NCBI RefSeq assembly: GCF_019331695.1
Contig: NZ_JAHBBI010000004.1
Location: forward strand, 124,001 to 188,000
Source: Bifidobacterium pluvialisilvae
Lineage (GTDB): Bacteria; Actinomycetota; Actinomycetes; Actinomycetales; Bifidobacteriaceae
DNA: 64,000 nucleotides
Direction of reading: 5' to 3'
Positions within the stretch are counted from its first letter, which is position 1, and every line of letters starts with the position of its first letter. The position numbers and the translations under genes were made by a program. A model generated the notes under the pieces. The model was given only the letters and a program-made list of their open reading frames with translations. It was not told where the DNA came from and made no database searches. Below are positions 43,209 through 53,000 of the stretch, piece after piece.

Positions 43209-44429
43209 ATGATCTATTGCTCCAACTGCGGCGAGCAATTGCCCGATGACGCCGACTTCTGCACCCAGTGCGGCACCCCGACGAACGGCCCCGCCGACAT
43301 CGGCTCCGAAGACACCATCATCCGCGACGGCGGCCAGCAGCAGGTGCTGCCCTCGATCCAGATGCCGGTCCAGCCGGTGCCGGCCCCCTCGCCCATGCAG
43401 GCGTCCTCCTCGCAGCAGCCCACCCAGTCGATTCCGACGGTCCCGACGAACGCGGCGCAGCCGGCGGGCGGGCAGACGGCCGCCGCCGCATTGCCCCCGA
43501 ACGGCGGCCGGGGAGGCGGGTTCAAGGCCTGGTTCTCCGACAAACGCAACCTGCCGATCATCGTCATCGGCGCGGCGCTCATCGTGGCATTGATGGTCTG
43601 CGGCGGTGTGGTCTACGCCTATTCGGGAGGCCCGAGGAGCGAGGCCTCGTCAAGCGCATCACAGTCGTCGTCCGCCCCCACGAAGACGGAGACGACGACC
43701 GCCAGCCCGGCCCCCACGGAGACCAAGACCGTCACGACGTCGCCGTCATCCACGCCCACGGTGACGCAGCAGGCGCCGGCGAAGACCGGTCTGAACTCCA
43801 GCAAGCTCGACGCCATCGTCAACAAATACTCGTCATCCGCCGTCTCGGTGGTGCCGTCCAGCGGCGACTCCTACAACTCGGCCCAGGCCAACAGCCGCTT
43901 CGTGGCCTCCGGCCTGTACCTGCCGGTGTACCTCGCGGCGCACAACGGCGGCGGTTCAAGCGCCATCAGCTATGCGGACGCCATGATGCGCGGCATGAAC
44001 AACAGCTACGGCAACTCGGCCATCAGCGCCATGGGCGGCCGGTCGGCGCTGAACTCGTGGCTGTCGAGCGCCGGATACTCCAGCACCGACTTCGAGCGCG
44101 CCTTCGGCGACGTGACCTCGTCGTCCTACGGCGCCGAGAACTACACGTCCCCGTCCGACGCCGCGAGGATGCTCATCGCCGTCGACCAGACCGGCGGCAC
44201 CGGCCTGATGACCTACAGCCTCGCGTCCGAAGGCGTGTACGCGCCGTCCGGAGCCACCATCTACGGCCACCGCGGCCGCGGCATCAAGAACGCGTACAAC
44301 TACTTCATCACCATGAAGACGTCGTCCGGCGCCACGGTCGGCATCGCGGTGATGACGCAGAGCCAGGGCCAGGGCGTGGCCGCACAGCTCGCCAACGAGA
44401 TCATGGCCGAAGTGAACTCCGAGCTGTGA
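43209..44429 (+). CDS. Zinc-ribbon membrane protein with degenerate beta-lactamase-like ectodomain
   Basis: A 406-residue protein. Zinc ribbon MIYCSNCGEQL...FCTQCGTPT (4-22), the acidic motif SEDTIIRDG (33-41), a Pro/Gln linker, a membrane helix (115-138), a Ser/Thr-rich stalk (142-190), then a domain similar to that of the next gene. The serine-hydrolase residues are missing: where SxxK is expected there is Ser234-Gly-Leu-Tyr237, and the region of K-T-G reads GHRGRG. It is therefore probably non-catalytic and may bind wall fragments or beta-lactams. The start ATG 43209 follows AAGGAAGAG. It is followed after 24 bases by the active-looking paralogue. Confidence 0.8.
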   Translation: MIYCSNCGEQLPDDADFCTQCGTPTNGPADIGSEDTIIRDGGQQQVLPSIQMPVQPVPAPSPMQASSSQQPTQSIPTVPTNAAQPAGGQTAAAALPPNGGRGGGFKAWFSDKRNLPIIVIGAALIVALMVCGGVVYAYSGGPRSEASSSASQSSSAPTKTETTTASPAPTETKTVTTSPSSTPTVTQQAPAKTGLNSSKLDAIVNKYSSSAVSVVPSSGDSYNSAQANSRFVASGLYLPVYLAAHNGGGSSAISYADAMMRGMNNSYGNSAISAMGGRSALNSWLSSAGYSSTDFERAFGDVTSSSYGAENYTSPSDAARMLIAVDQTGGTGLMTYSLASEGVYAPSGATIYGHRGRGIKNAYNYFITMKTSSGATVGIAVMTQSQGQGVAAQLANEIMAEVNSEL

Positions 44430-44453
44430 CCGGCGTCGGCGTGTGAACATCGC

Positions 44454-45503
44454 ATGAACATGAAGAACGACAACCCGCGTCATGCCGGCAGCTATGCCGA
44501 AGACGCCCTCGGACGCACGCGCGGATGGCTGCCCATCGTCGTCGTGGTCGTCGTCGTGATGGCGCTGCTCGCCGCGGTGTCCGTCACGGTCGTGCGGCAC
44601 CGCCGGTCCGCGGCCCTCGAGGCCGCCGCATCGTCGTCGGTCTCCTCCGCGCAGGCCTCGCTGAACCGCGAGGCCGCGTCGCCGACGTCATCCGATTCGA
44701 CGTCATCGTCATCCCCGTCCGCGTCGAAGTCCGCGCAGACCGCCGCCTCGGCGGCCAAACAGGCCAAGCAGCGCCAGCTCGACGCGCTCAGGACCACCAT
44801 CGAACGACAGACGGCAGGATACGGCGGCACATGGTCGGTCTACGTGGAGGACATGACCACCGGCGCCGCAGTCTCGGTCAACAATCACCGGCAGCCGTCG
44901 GCCTCGGTCATCAAACTGTACGTCATGCTCGCTGTCTACACGCGAATCGCGCAGGGGACGCTCAAGGAGGACATGGGCATCGACTCGCTGCTCACCGAAA
45001 TGATCACCGTCAGCTCCAACGACGCCACCAACACGCTCGTGACCACACTCGGCGACGGCGATGCCACAAAGGGCTTCGACATCGTCAACCGGACGGCCAA
45101 AGCCAACGGATTCGACGAGACCGCCATGAACGACCTCCTCTACGATTCGGGAACCCACGACTCCAGCCTCAAGCACACGTCGGCCGAAGACGCCGGACGG
45201 TTCATGGCCAAGGTGTACCGTGGCCAGCTGGTCTCACGGGAATACAGCCGGAAGATGCTGGCGCTGCTGCTCGGACAGCAGCGGAGACTGAAAATCCCCG
45301 CCGGGCTTCCCAGCGGCACCAAGGTGGCCAACAAGACCGGCGAGATTCCCGGCACGGAGAACGACGCCGCCATCGTCTACGGCACGGCCGCCGACCACAG
45401 CGGCGACTACGTCATGACCGTCATGACGCAGAACGTCGACAACGGCACCGCCCAGTCCCAGATCCGCGAGCTCTCCGGCACCGTGTGGGCGACGCTGCGA
45501 TAA
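44454..45503 (+). CDS. Class A beta-lactamase-like serine hydrolase, membrane anchored
   Basis: A 349-residue protein with a short cytoplasmic N-terminus, a helix (about 25-46, LPIVVVVVVVMALLAAVSVT), a Ser/Ala stalk, and a class A fold. Active-site motifs are complete: Ser150-x-x-Lys153 (SVIK), Ser187-Asn188-Asp189 (SSND) and Lys293-Thr-Gly295 (NKTGE). No clear E-x-x-x-N omega-loop motif is seen, so peptidoglycan peptidase or esterase activity is as likely as penicillin hydrolysis. There is no good ribosome site at ATG 44454; translation may be coupled to the gene before. As the active partner of the pseudo-enzyme upstream, it suggests a wall-sensing or remodelling unit beside the kinase operon. 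Confidence 0.82.
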   Translation: MNMKNDNPRHAGSYAEDALGRTRGWLPIVVVVVVVMALLAAVSVTVVRHRRSAALEAAASSSVSSAQASLNREAASPTSSDSTSSSSPSASKSAQTAASAAKQAKQRQLDALRTTIERQTAGYGGTWSVYVEDMTTGAAVSVNNHRQPSASVIKLYVMLAVYTRIAQGTLKEDMGIDSLLTEMITVSSNDATNTLVTTLGDGDATKGFDIVNRTAKANGFDETAMNDLLYDSGTHDSSLKHTSAEDAGRFMAKVYRGQLVSREYSRKMLALLLGQQRRLKIPAGLPSGTKVANKTGEIPGTENDAAIVYGTAADHSGDYVMTVMTQNVDNGTAQSQIRELSGTVWATLR

Positions 45504-45594
45504 CCGGGCCCGTCGGACACGCGTGTCGTGGCCCGCGGCCGTCCCATGGCACGGCACGATACAGTGGGGAACACACGACACGGAAGGCATCCTG

Positions 45595-48500
45595 ATGGAA
45601 TACGGACACGACGAGGCGCTGCGTCTGGCAAGACGACTGTATACCGGACTGCTCACCCGCGACGATGGGCAGATCACGCATGCGTTGCTCGTGGGAGGCG
45701 CGCCCCGGGCCGGCAAGACCACGTTCGCGCTCGACGCGCTTATGACGGCGCTCGACGAATTCGGCGAATCCGCGGCGGTCATGACCGTATCCGGCCGCGT
45801 GGCCGCCGACCGTCTCGGCAACGAGGCGATCGCGCGCATGGGCGTCACCTCGCAGGCGAGGCCGGTCACCACACTGTCGGCGCTCGCGTTCCGCATCATC
45901 ACCGCCGTGCGGTCGAAACAGGGGCTGACCTGTCCGAAACTGCTCAACGGCGCCGAACAGGATTCGCTCCTGCGTGAAGTGCTCGCCGACCACATCGGCC
46001 ATGTGCGCGCAGGGGACCCCTGCGACACATGCCGTCTGCTCGCCGCCTATTTCGCCGCCTCGAACTGGACCGGCCTGGTCTCCGGCGGGGAAGGGGAGTC
46101 CACGACCGGAAACGGTGCCGCCGCCAACGACGACGCGGCCGCCGCAACCTCGGACGCCCTGCTGACGCGTGGCATCAGCGACGCCTTCATCAACCAGCTG
46201 CGCGACATCATCGCCCGAATGAACGAGCTTGGGGCCACTCCGGACAGGGAAGACGCCATCATCGGGACCCTGGCCGATGCCGACGGCGTCGCCGGAGCGC
46301 GCGCCGAACGCCTCGCGGCCCAATGGAGGCTCGCCTTCGCGCTGCGTGGCGAATACGAGGACGCGATCCGCGGGGCATACCCCGGGGAATACCGTCTGGA
46401 CGCCTCCCGGTTGCTCGTCGCGGGCACGGCCGCCGTCCGCGACGCCGACGGACGCGACATCCCCCGCGCCGTCGTCGTCGACGACGCGCAGGACATGACG
46501 CTCGCCGGCATGGCGTTCCTCCAGGAGCTCGGACGTCGAGGCTGCGCATTGGTGCTCGTCGGCAATCCCGACGAGGCCGTGCAGGGCTTCCGCGGCTCCT
46601 ACCCGGAGATGCTGTTCCAACGCGTCACGCAGTCCCCGTCCGTCGAGAACCCCCTCGACGGCGAGAATCCCGTATCCGATGCCGGCGCCACGGCAACGGT
46701 GAACGATCTTGCCCTGGGACGTTTGGGAGCGCTCGCCATAACGCTGCGGCCATACACGCCGAACGATACGGCGGACGACACGCCTGGTGACGAACCGGAC
46801 ACGAAGGCCACCTACCGCGACATCGTGACGGCACGCGTATCCCTCGGCATCCTTTCGGTGGAGCCGAATCCGCTGCCCGTGCAGCAGCGGCCCGGCAAGA
46901 TGCCAAGGCTCGCCGGCTCGCTGCCGATCGCAAGGACACCCGAAACGGAGACGGCCGCAGCCGACGGCAGCGTCGCCTGCGCGCTGTACCGCAGCGCCGG
47001 CGAGGAACTCGACGACGTGGTCTGGCACATCATGCACGCCCACATGGCCGAATCGCGGTCGTGGAACGACATGGCCGTCATCGCCCACGACAACGCCACC
47101 GTGCGCGTCTACGGCGAACGGCTGCGGCGTGAAGGCGTACCGGTACGGTATTCGACCGTCACCCGGCCGCTGAAGGAGGAGCCGTTCGTCCAGGGCCTGT
47201 TCGCCATGGTCGAACTGGCCGAACTGCGGCTGCGGGGACTCGCGTCACAGCCGATGGGGGAACGGGCGCTCGCGGGCATGGTGCGCTCGCGGCTGCGCAC
47301 GCTGCTCTCCGGGCCGCTGGTCACGGTGCGGCGCGGTCCGGACGCCGCGGAGCGTCCGGTGCGTGTGGGGGCGTTGACCGCGGCGTTGCGCGCGTTGGAA
47401 TCCCTCGCGCGGGTCACGGCGGTGAACGTACGGGACGAGGAGGCGTTGACGGACGGAGCCGTCCCGCAGGATGGGGATGATGCCGCGCTACGCACCATGA
47501 TGCGGCGATGGGATGAACTATCCGCGACGCTTGAGACGCGGCGCCACGGCCATGACGACGGCGTCACCGTCGACGATTCGCTGTTCGGGAATGCGCCGTC
47601 CGACGCCGATCCCGCCGCGGCCGACGATCCGTCGGAGCCCATGGCGTTCAACGCCGATGCCATGCTCCTGCTGCTCGCCCAAGGCGGGGATGGCGCCGAA
47701 CGGGTGATACGGTCCGTCCACGCCGTGCTCGGCACGCGCGGATCGTTCGTCTCGCCCGAGGCCGAGGCCTTCGAGCGGGTATGGGCCATGGTCGGAGAGC
47801 TCGCCGAATCGATGCGCACGCTGCCGCGGCAGGAGGCCCGCTACGTGCTGTGGCAGGCCTGGCAGACCGCTGGCGTCGCCGAACGATGGCAGCGCGCCGC
47901 CTTGGAGAACACCGAACGCGGACGCGCGGCGAACGACCGGCTCGACGCGGCCATGCGGCTGTTCCAGTTCAGTGAATCCGGTGGCGCCCGCCGCGACGTC
48001 GACTCGTTCATCGACCAGGTGCGCGACCTCGAGATCGAGGCCGATTCCCTGGCGCAGGTGAAGCCGGTCGAACAGGCGGTGACCCTGACCACGCCCGCCG
48101 GCTCGGTGGGCCGCTCCTGGCCGTTGGTGTGGCTTCCCGCGCTCCAGCAGGGCGTATGGCCGAACCTCGCCGCCCGCAACACCATGTTCGGCACGGAGGA
48201 TCTCGCCGACGTCATGCTGCACGGCCGAATCGGCGCGACGGACCATGCCGACCTCGCGCCCGGCCGTTCCGAACGCATGGCGGCGGTGCTGTACGGCGAG
48301 AAGAAGAGCCTTCTCGTTGCGCTTACCCGTGCCACGGTCCGTGTGCAGGTGAGCGCGGTCCTCGACGACGACCATATGCCGTCGGACTTCCTGTACGGGT
48401 TCATGCCGGAACGGTTCTCCCGCCTCGACGAGCCCGAATACACCGACGTCGGCCGGGACGGCGACCATGCGGGACTGGAATACAACGTGCGCGGCATCGT

Positions 48501-50076
48501 CGCCGCGGCACGGGGCATCCTCGCGCGTCGATACCGCGACGACGATGTCATGGACGGCGACGCTGTGGTTGACGGCACTGTGGACAACGACATTGTGGAT
48601 GCCGCGGCGGCGGATGACGCCGCGAGGACGCTCGCCTACCTCGCCGGGCACGGCGTGGACGAGGCCGATCCCGCGCACTGGCCGTTCCTCCACGACGTTC
48701 CTGGAACGGTCGACGATGATGTCGTTGATAATGACGACGTTGATAATGACGACGTTGATGATGACATCGACGACGATGCCGACGACGGCGACGACAAGGC
48801 CGCCGTATTCTCCATCGACGCCATACCCACCGGCGTCCCGTCGAAGGAGCGTGCCGCCGCGGACGGGGCCGACGGCGACACCGTCGTCACCCTGTCGCCG
48901 TCCGCGGTGGACGGCATCTGGAACTGTCCGGTCTGCTGGCTGATGGACAACCGTTTCGCCGGCCCGCGGTCGTCCGGTGTGGCGTCCGGCTTCGGCACCG
49001 TCATCCACGCCGTGGCCGAACGCGCCAGCGCGGAGCGTCTCGACCTGCCGGGAACGTGGGAGCATCTGATGCGTGACGACGCCGTGCGCATGATTCACGA
49101 GCGGATGATGGAACTCTACCGGGAACTGCGCATCGACCCCGACGACGCCGTCACCGTGGCCGACCGATACGCCGCCCTGCGCAAGGACCGCTCCGCCCCC
49201 GGACTGCTCCGTCACATCGCCGAATACTTCGTCGACAGCAACGACGTCGCCTACGCGTCGTCGCGGAAGGCGACCGTGGAGGTCGGCACGCTGGTCGGCG
49301 CCGAATGCGAGAAGCCGTTCGTCGCACGATTCAGTCTTGACGACATCGTCGCCGCCTACAACGCCGTCCCGGACGCCGAGCCGGTGGGCCGCGGCGACCT
49401 GTACGCCATGATAGGGACGCTCGTCGGAGGCTGGCCCGAAGGCATGAGCCCCGACCTGACGGTCCGCATCTCCGGGCGCATGGACCGCGAGGAGATACGC
49501 GAACTGCCGGATGGCACACGGCATATACGACTCATCGACTACAAGACCGGCCGCGGAAGGACCGCCAAGCAGTCGTTCAGCGATTTGCAGCTCGTATGCT
49601 ATCAGCTCGGACTCGTCTTCGACGAGACGAAGGAACGGCGGATGGCCGCCGACCTACCGGACATCGCACAATCCGGCCTGTTCTTCGTGGCCGAACACGC
49701 GTGCCCCTCCCACCGTTCCGGACCCGAGGGATGCCACCAGCCGGCATTGTTCCACGACGGGCATCTCAATGCCGAACCGTTCCTGGCGCGCAACGGCGTC
49801 CCCGCGCTCTCCCGGCTGTTCGACGATCCCGAACTGCCCGCCGCACGACCCGCCGGCATCGGCGAGACGGCCTGGCGGCGGCTTCTCGGAGAACGCGGCA
49901 CGCAGACCATGTGGGCGCTGACCATGGTCGCCCGAGTGTTTTACGCGGCGGGCGCCGTCGAATCCCGACGGCTCGTCGCCCACCCCGACCCCGCACACGT
50001 CGGCGGCTGCTGGCACAAGGACAGCTGCCCCGCCTGCGCCGACGACATCACATCCGTACTGGAGGTCCGTTCATGA
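45595..50076 (+). CDS. UvrD-type helicase-nuclease, AdnA-like subunit
   Basis: A 1493-residue protein of the actinobacterial AdnAB double-strand-break resection machine (or a close relative). Walker A is GGAPRAGKTT (34-43). Motif II reads VVDDAQDM, Asp in place of the usual Glu. The C-terminal third is a RecB-type nuclease with RLIDYKTGRGR (D-x-K). Cysteines before it (NCPVC) and after it (GCWHKDSCPAC) fit an iron-sulfur clamp like that of AddB-type nucleases. An Asp-rich insert lies at about 1039-1067. ATG 45595 follows GGAAGG. It overlaps the second helicase gene by ATGA, so the two are made together. Confidence 0.87.
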   Translation: MEYGHDEALRLARRLYTGLLTRDDGQITHALLVGGAPRAGKTTFALDALMTALDEFGESAAVMTVSGRVAADRLGNEAIARMGVTSQARPVTTLSALAFRIITAVRSKQGLTCPKLLNGAEQDSLLREVLADHIGHVRAGDPCDTCRLLAAYFAASNWTGLVSGGEGESTTGNGAAANDDAAAATSDALLTRGISDAFINQLRDIIARMNELGATPDREDAIIGTLADADGVAGARAERLAAQWRLAFALRGEYEDAIRGAYPGEYRLDASRLLVAGTAAVRDADGRDIPRAVVVDDAQDMTLAGMAFLQELGRRGCALVLVGNPDEAVQGFRGSYPEMLFQRVTQSPSVENPLDGENPVSDAGATATVNDLALGRLGALAITLRPYTPNDTADDTPGDEPDTKATYRDIVTARVSLGILSVEPNPLPVQQRPGKMPRLAGSLPIARTPETETAAADGSVACALYRSAGEELDDVVWHIMHAHMAESRSWNDMAVIAHDNATVRVYGERLRREGVPVRYSTVTRPLKEEPFVQGLFAMVELAELRLRGLASQPMGERALAGMVRSRLRTLLSGPLVTVRRGPDAAERPVRVGALTAALRALESLARVTAVNVRDEEALTDGAVPQDGDDAALRTMMRRWDELSATLETRRHGHDDGVTVDDSLFGNAPSDADPAAADDPSEPMAFNADAMLLLLAQGGDGAERVIRSVHAVLGTRGSFVSPEAEAFERVWAMVGELAESMRTLPRQEARYVLWQAWQTAGVAERWQRAALENTERGRAANDRLDAAMRLFQFSESGGARRDVDSFIDQVRDLEIEADSLAQVKPVEQAVTLTTPAGSVGRSWPLVWLPALQQGVWPNLAARNTMFGTEDLADVMLHGRIGATDHADLAPGRSERMAAVLYGEKKSLLVALTRATVRVQVSAVLDDDHMPSDFLYGFMPERFSRLDEPEYTDVGRDGDHAGLEYNVRGIVAAARGILARRYRDDDVMDGDAVVDGTVDNDIVDAAAADDAARTLAYLAGHGVDEADPAHWPFLHDVPGTVDDDVVDNDDVDNDDVDDDIDDDADDGDDKAAVFSIDAIPTGVPSKERAAADGADGDTVVTLSPSAVDGIWNCPVCWLMDNRFAGPRSSGVASGFGTVIHAVAERASAERLDLPGTWEHLMRDDAVRMIHERMMELYRELRIDPDDAVTVADRYAALRKDRSAPGLLRHIAEYFVDSNDVAYASSRKATVEVGTLVGAECEKPFVARFSLDDIVAAYNAVPDAEPVGRGDLYAMIGTLVGGWPEGMSPDLTVRISGRMDREEIRELPDGTRHIRLIDYKTGRGRTAKQSFSDLQLVCYQLGLVFDETKERRMAADLPDIAQSGLFFVAEHACPSHRSGPEGCHQPALFHDGHLNAEPFLARNGVPALSRLFDDPELPAARPAGIGETAWRRLLGERGTQTMWALTMVARVFYAAGAVESRRLVAHPDPAHVGGCWHKDSCPACADDITSVLEVRS
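48709..48795 (+). repeat. Asp-rich repetitive coding segment
   Basis: Repeats of GATAATGACGACGTT-type units encode a run of Asp with Val and Asn (DNDDVDNDDVDDD) in the AdnA-like protein, between the helicase and nuclease parts. Probably a length-variable linker. Confidence 0.75.
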
Positions 50077-53000
50077 CAACATTCACCGACACTGCGGAAC
50101 AGGCGGCGGTCATCAACGCCCCCGCCGGAGAGAACGTGCTCGTCGTGGCCGGCGCGGGATCAGGCAAGACCTACACCATGACCCGTCGCATAATCTCATT
50201 GATCGAACGCGGTGTGCCCGCCGAGCGCATCCTCGGGCTCACCTTCACCCGCAAGGCCGCCTCCGAACTGCTGTCCCGCGTCTCCGCCGCCGTCATGGAG
50301 CATTCGGCACAGACGCATGGCACGTCCGACGGTTCCGGCGATGCGTACGATCCGGACCGGGCGTTCCTCAAACCCGACATCTTCACCTACGATGCGTTCT
50401 TCCAATCCATCGTGCGGCAATACGGGCTGCTGGTCGGCATGGACCAGAACACGCAGCCGCTGAGCGAGGCCGGCGCTTATCAGCTCGCCGGCGACGTGGT
50501 GGGCAGGCACATGACCACGCTGTTCGGCGCGGACGACGACACCGCGGATGATTCCGCGGATGATTCCGCGCCGACCGTGGACGACGGTGCGGATCTCGGC
50601 GCGTTCCCCACGCTCACCGGCCAGCTCATGACGCTCTCCCACGCCATATCGGATGCCATGATCGGCGGCGACGTCATGACCTTCCACGACGCCGTCGAAC
50701 GGGTGCGCCGATGGGACGGCGCCTTCGTCGCACGGCTGACGGCGGTCATCGGCGACGAGCCGGTGCCGTCGGAGAAACCCAAGACGGGCAGACCGCCGCG
50801 GCGGCTCAAGAAGGACACCGACGAAAGCTACGCGAAGAAACTCGCCGAATACGAGGCGCGATGCCGCGAAGCCACGCACCAGCTCGCGCTGCACCACTGC
50901 GGAAGGCTGCTCGCGTCCACACGACGCCGCGAACTGCTGCTCACCCTGGCCGAGGAGTTCCACACGGCCAAGCGGCAGGCGAACATGGCGGAATTCAGCG
51001 ACTTCACCATCGCCGCGTTCCAGCTGGTGCGACGGTTCCCCTCCATCGGCGAGGAATACCGGCGTCGCTACTCGCACGTGTTCCTCGACGAATACCAGGA
51101 CACCTCCACCACGCAGGCCACGCTGCTCGCGGCGTTGTTCCACGTGGAACACGGCGACGACGCCGACGGTCCGCACACGGCCGTCAACGCCGTGGGCGAC
51201 CCGTTCCAGTCGATCTACGCCTGGCGCGGCGCCAGCCCCGGCGCGTTCCGCATGTTCCAGCGGGATTTCGACATGGACGAGCATCGCCGCCCGTACGCGC
51301 TCTCGCAGACCCGACGCAACTCGCGCATCGTGCTCGAGGCCGCCAACGACCTGACCATCCCGCTCCGACGCGCCCCCGGAAGACCCGGCAGCTCGCTCAT
51401 GCGCGAAGTGGACGTGACGCCCCTGCACCCCATGGACGACGCCCCTCTCGGCACCCTCGGCGTGCAAGGCTACACGAACCTCGGCCAGGAGATCGACGCC
51501 GTGGTGCGGTTCGTACGCCAGGCCATCGCCCTGCACGGCGTGGACGCCACGACCGGCGAGCGCAGACCCGGCACCCACGTGGCCGTGCTGTTCCGCTCCA
51601 AGATCCCGTTGCCGCTCTATCGTGACGCGCTGGAAACGGCCGGACTCACCTGCGAGGTCGTCGGATACTCCGCGCTGCTCGAACGACCCGAGATCCGTGA
51701 CCTCATGGCCCTACTGCACGCCGTGGCCGACCACACCGACACCGCCGCGCTCATGCGGCTCATGGCCACGCCGCGCTTCGCCCTCGGCGCCGACGACCTC
51801 AAGGCCGTGGCCGCGCTCGCCGACCGGAGGAACCTCGAATACCGGTATCGTGCGCTCGTCGAGGCCGGTCTGGCATCCGGCGACGAGCCGCGCGGCGAAT
51901 GGCCGGCGGTCGTCAAGGCCCATCGCAACGACGTGCCCAACGGCGTGTTCCTCGCCGACCTGCTCATGACGGAGGGCGTGGAGCGGCTGCTGGAATCCGC
52001 CGCGGGCATCTCCCGCCGCGGCGTATCGCTGCTCGTCGAGGTCTCGCGCATGCTGCGGTCCGTCGAATCGGCCACGCATCGTCCGCTCGCCGACGTCCTC
52101 CATGTGGCGGTCGAGGCGCTCGGCCTCGACATCGACTGCGTCGTGGCCCAGTCGATGTCCGGCGGGACCGGCCGCAACCCAACCGACGCGCGCGCATCCA
52201 TCGACGCCATCATCGATTTGGCGAACACCTACCTGCAGGAGCTGCCCGACGGCATCGCCCCGTCCCTGCGGGGATTCGTGTCCTGGGTGGACGCCCTCGG
52301 CACGGTGCCGGAGGCGTCGCAGGGGATGAGTTCGGGCAAGGCCGGCGTCACTCTGATGACCATCCATCAGTCGAAGGGCCTCGAATGGGATGCCGTCGCC
52401 GTCGTCGGACTCAAAAAGCGCGGTTTCCCGAGCTCGCAGGGCGATAACCTCAACGTCGGCATCGACGGGGAGCGCCTCGGCGGCGTCGTCACGTCGTCCG
52501 ATGGCCATCGTGTCTGGGATCCGCCGGAATACCATGAGACGGCCCGCACCTGGCTGATGAACCCCACCGCGGTGCCGGTCCCGATGCGCGTGGATGCGGC
52601 GATCCTGCCGCGCTTCCCCCACGACATGGACATCGCATCCGATCCCGTGGCCGCGTTGGATGCGATGGGCACGGCCGAACGCGTGGCGGCGGAGGCGTTC
52701 GCACCCGAAGTCCCTGACTCAGATTCTGCCGCCGACCGGTCTGCGCGCTTCCTCAGCCAGGAGGAGGAGTATGGCCGGCGGCTGCATGCCGACGAGCGGC
52801 GGCTCATGTACGTGGCGCTCACCCGCGCCCGGTACGACGCCCTGCTCACCTTCAGCTCGTGCGGCGACATGGCATGCGTCCCCGACGACGATGCCAAGCC
52901 GCTGGACGCGGAGAAGACCGCTTCGAACTTCTGGATGGAGGTGCACGAGGCGTTCGCCACACACGCCGACGCCGTCAGCCGACCGTCGAACGTGGACCCG

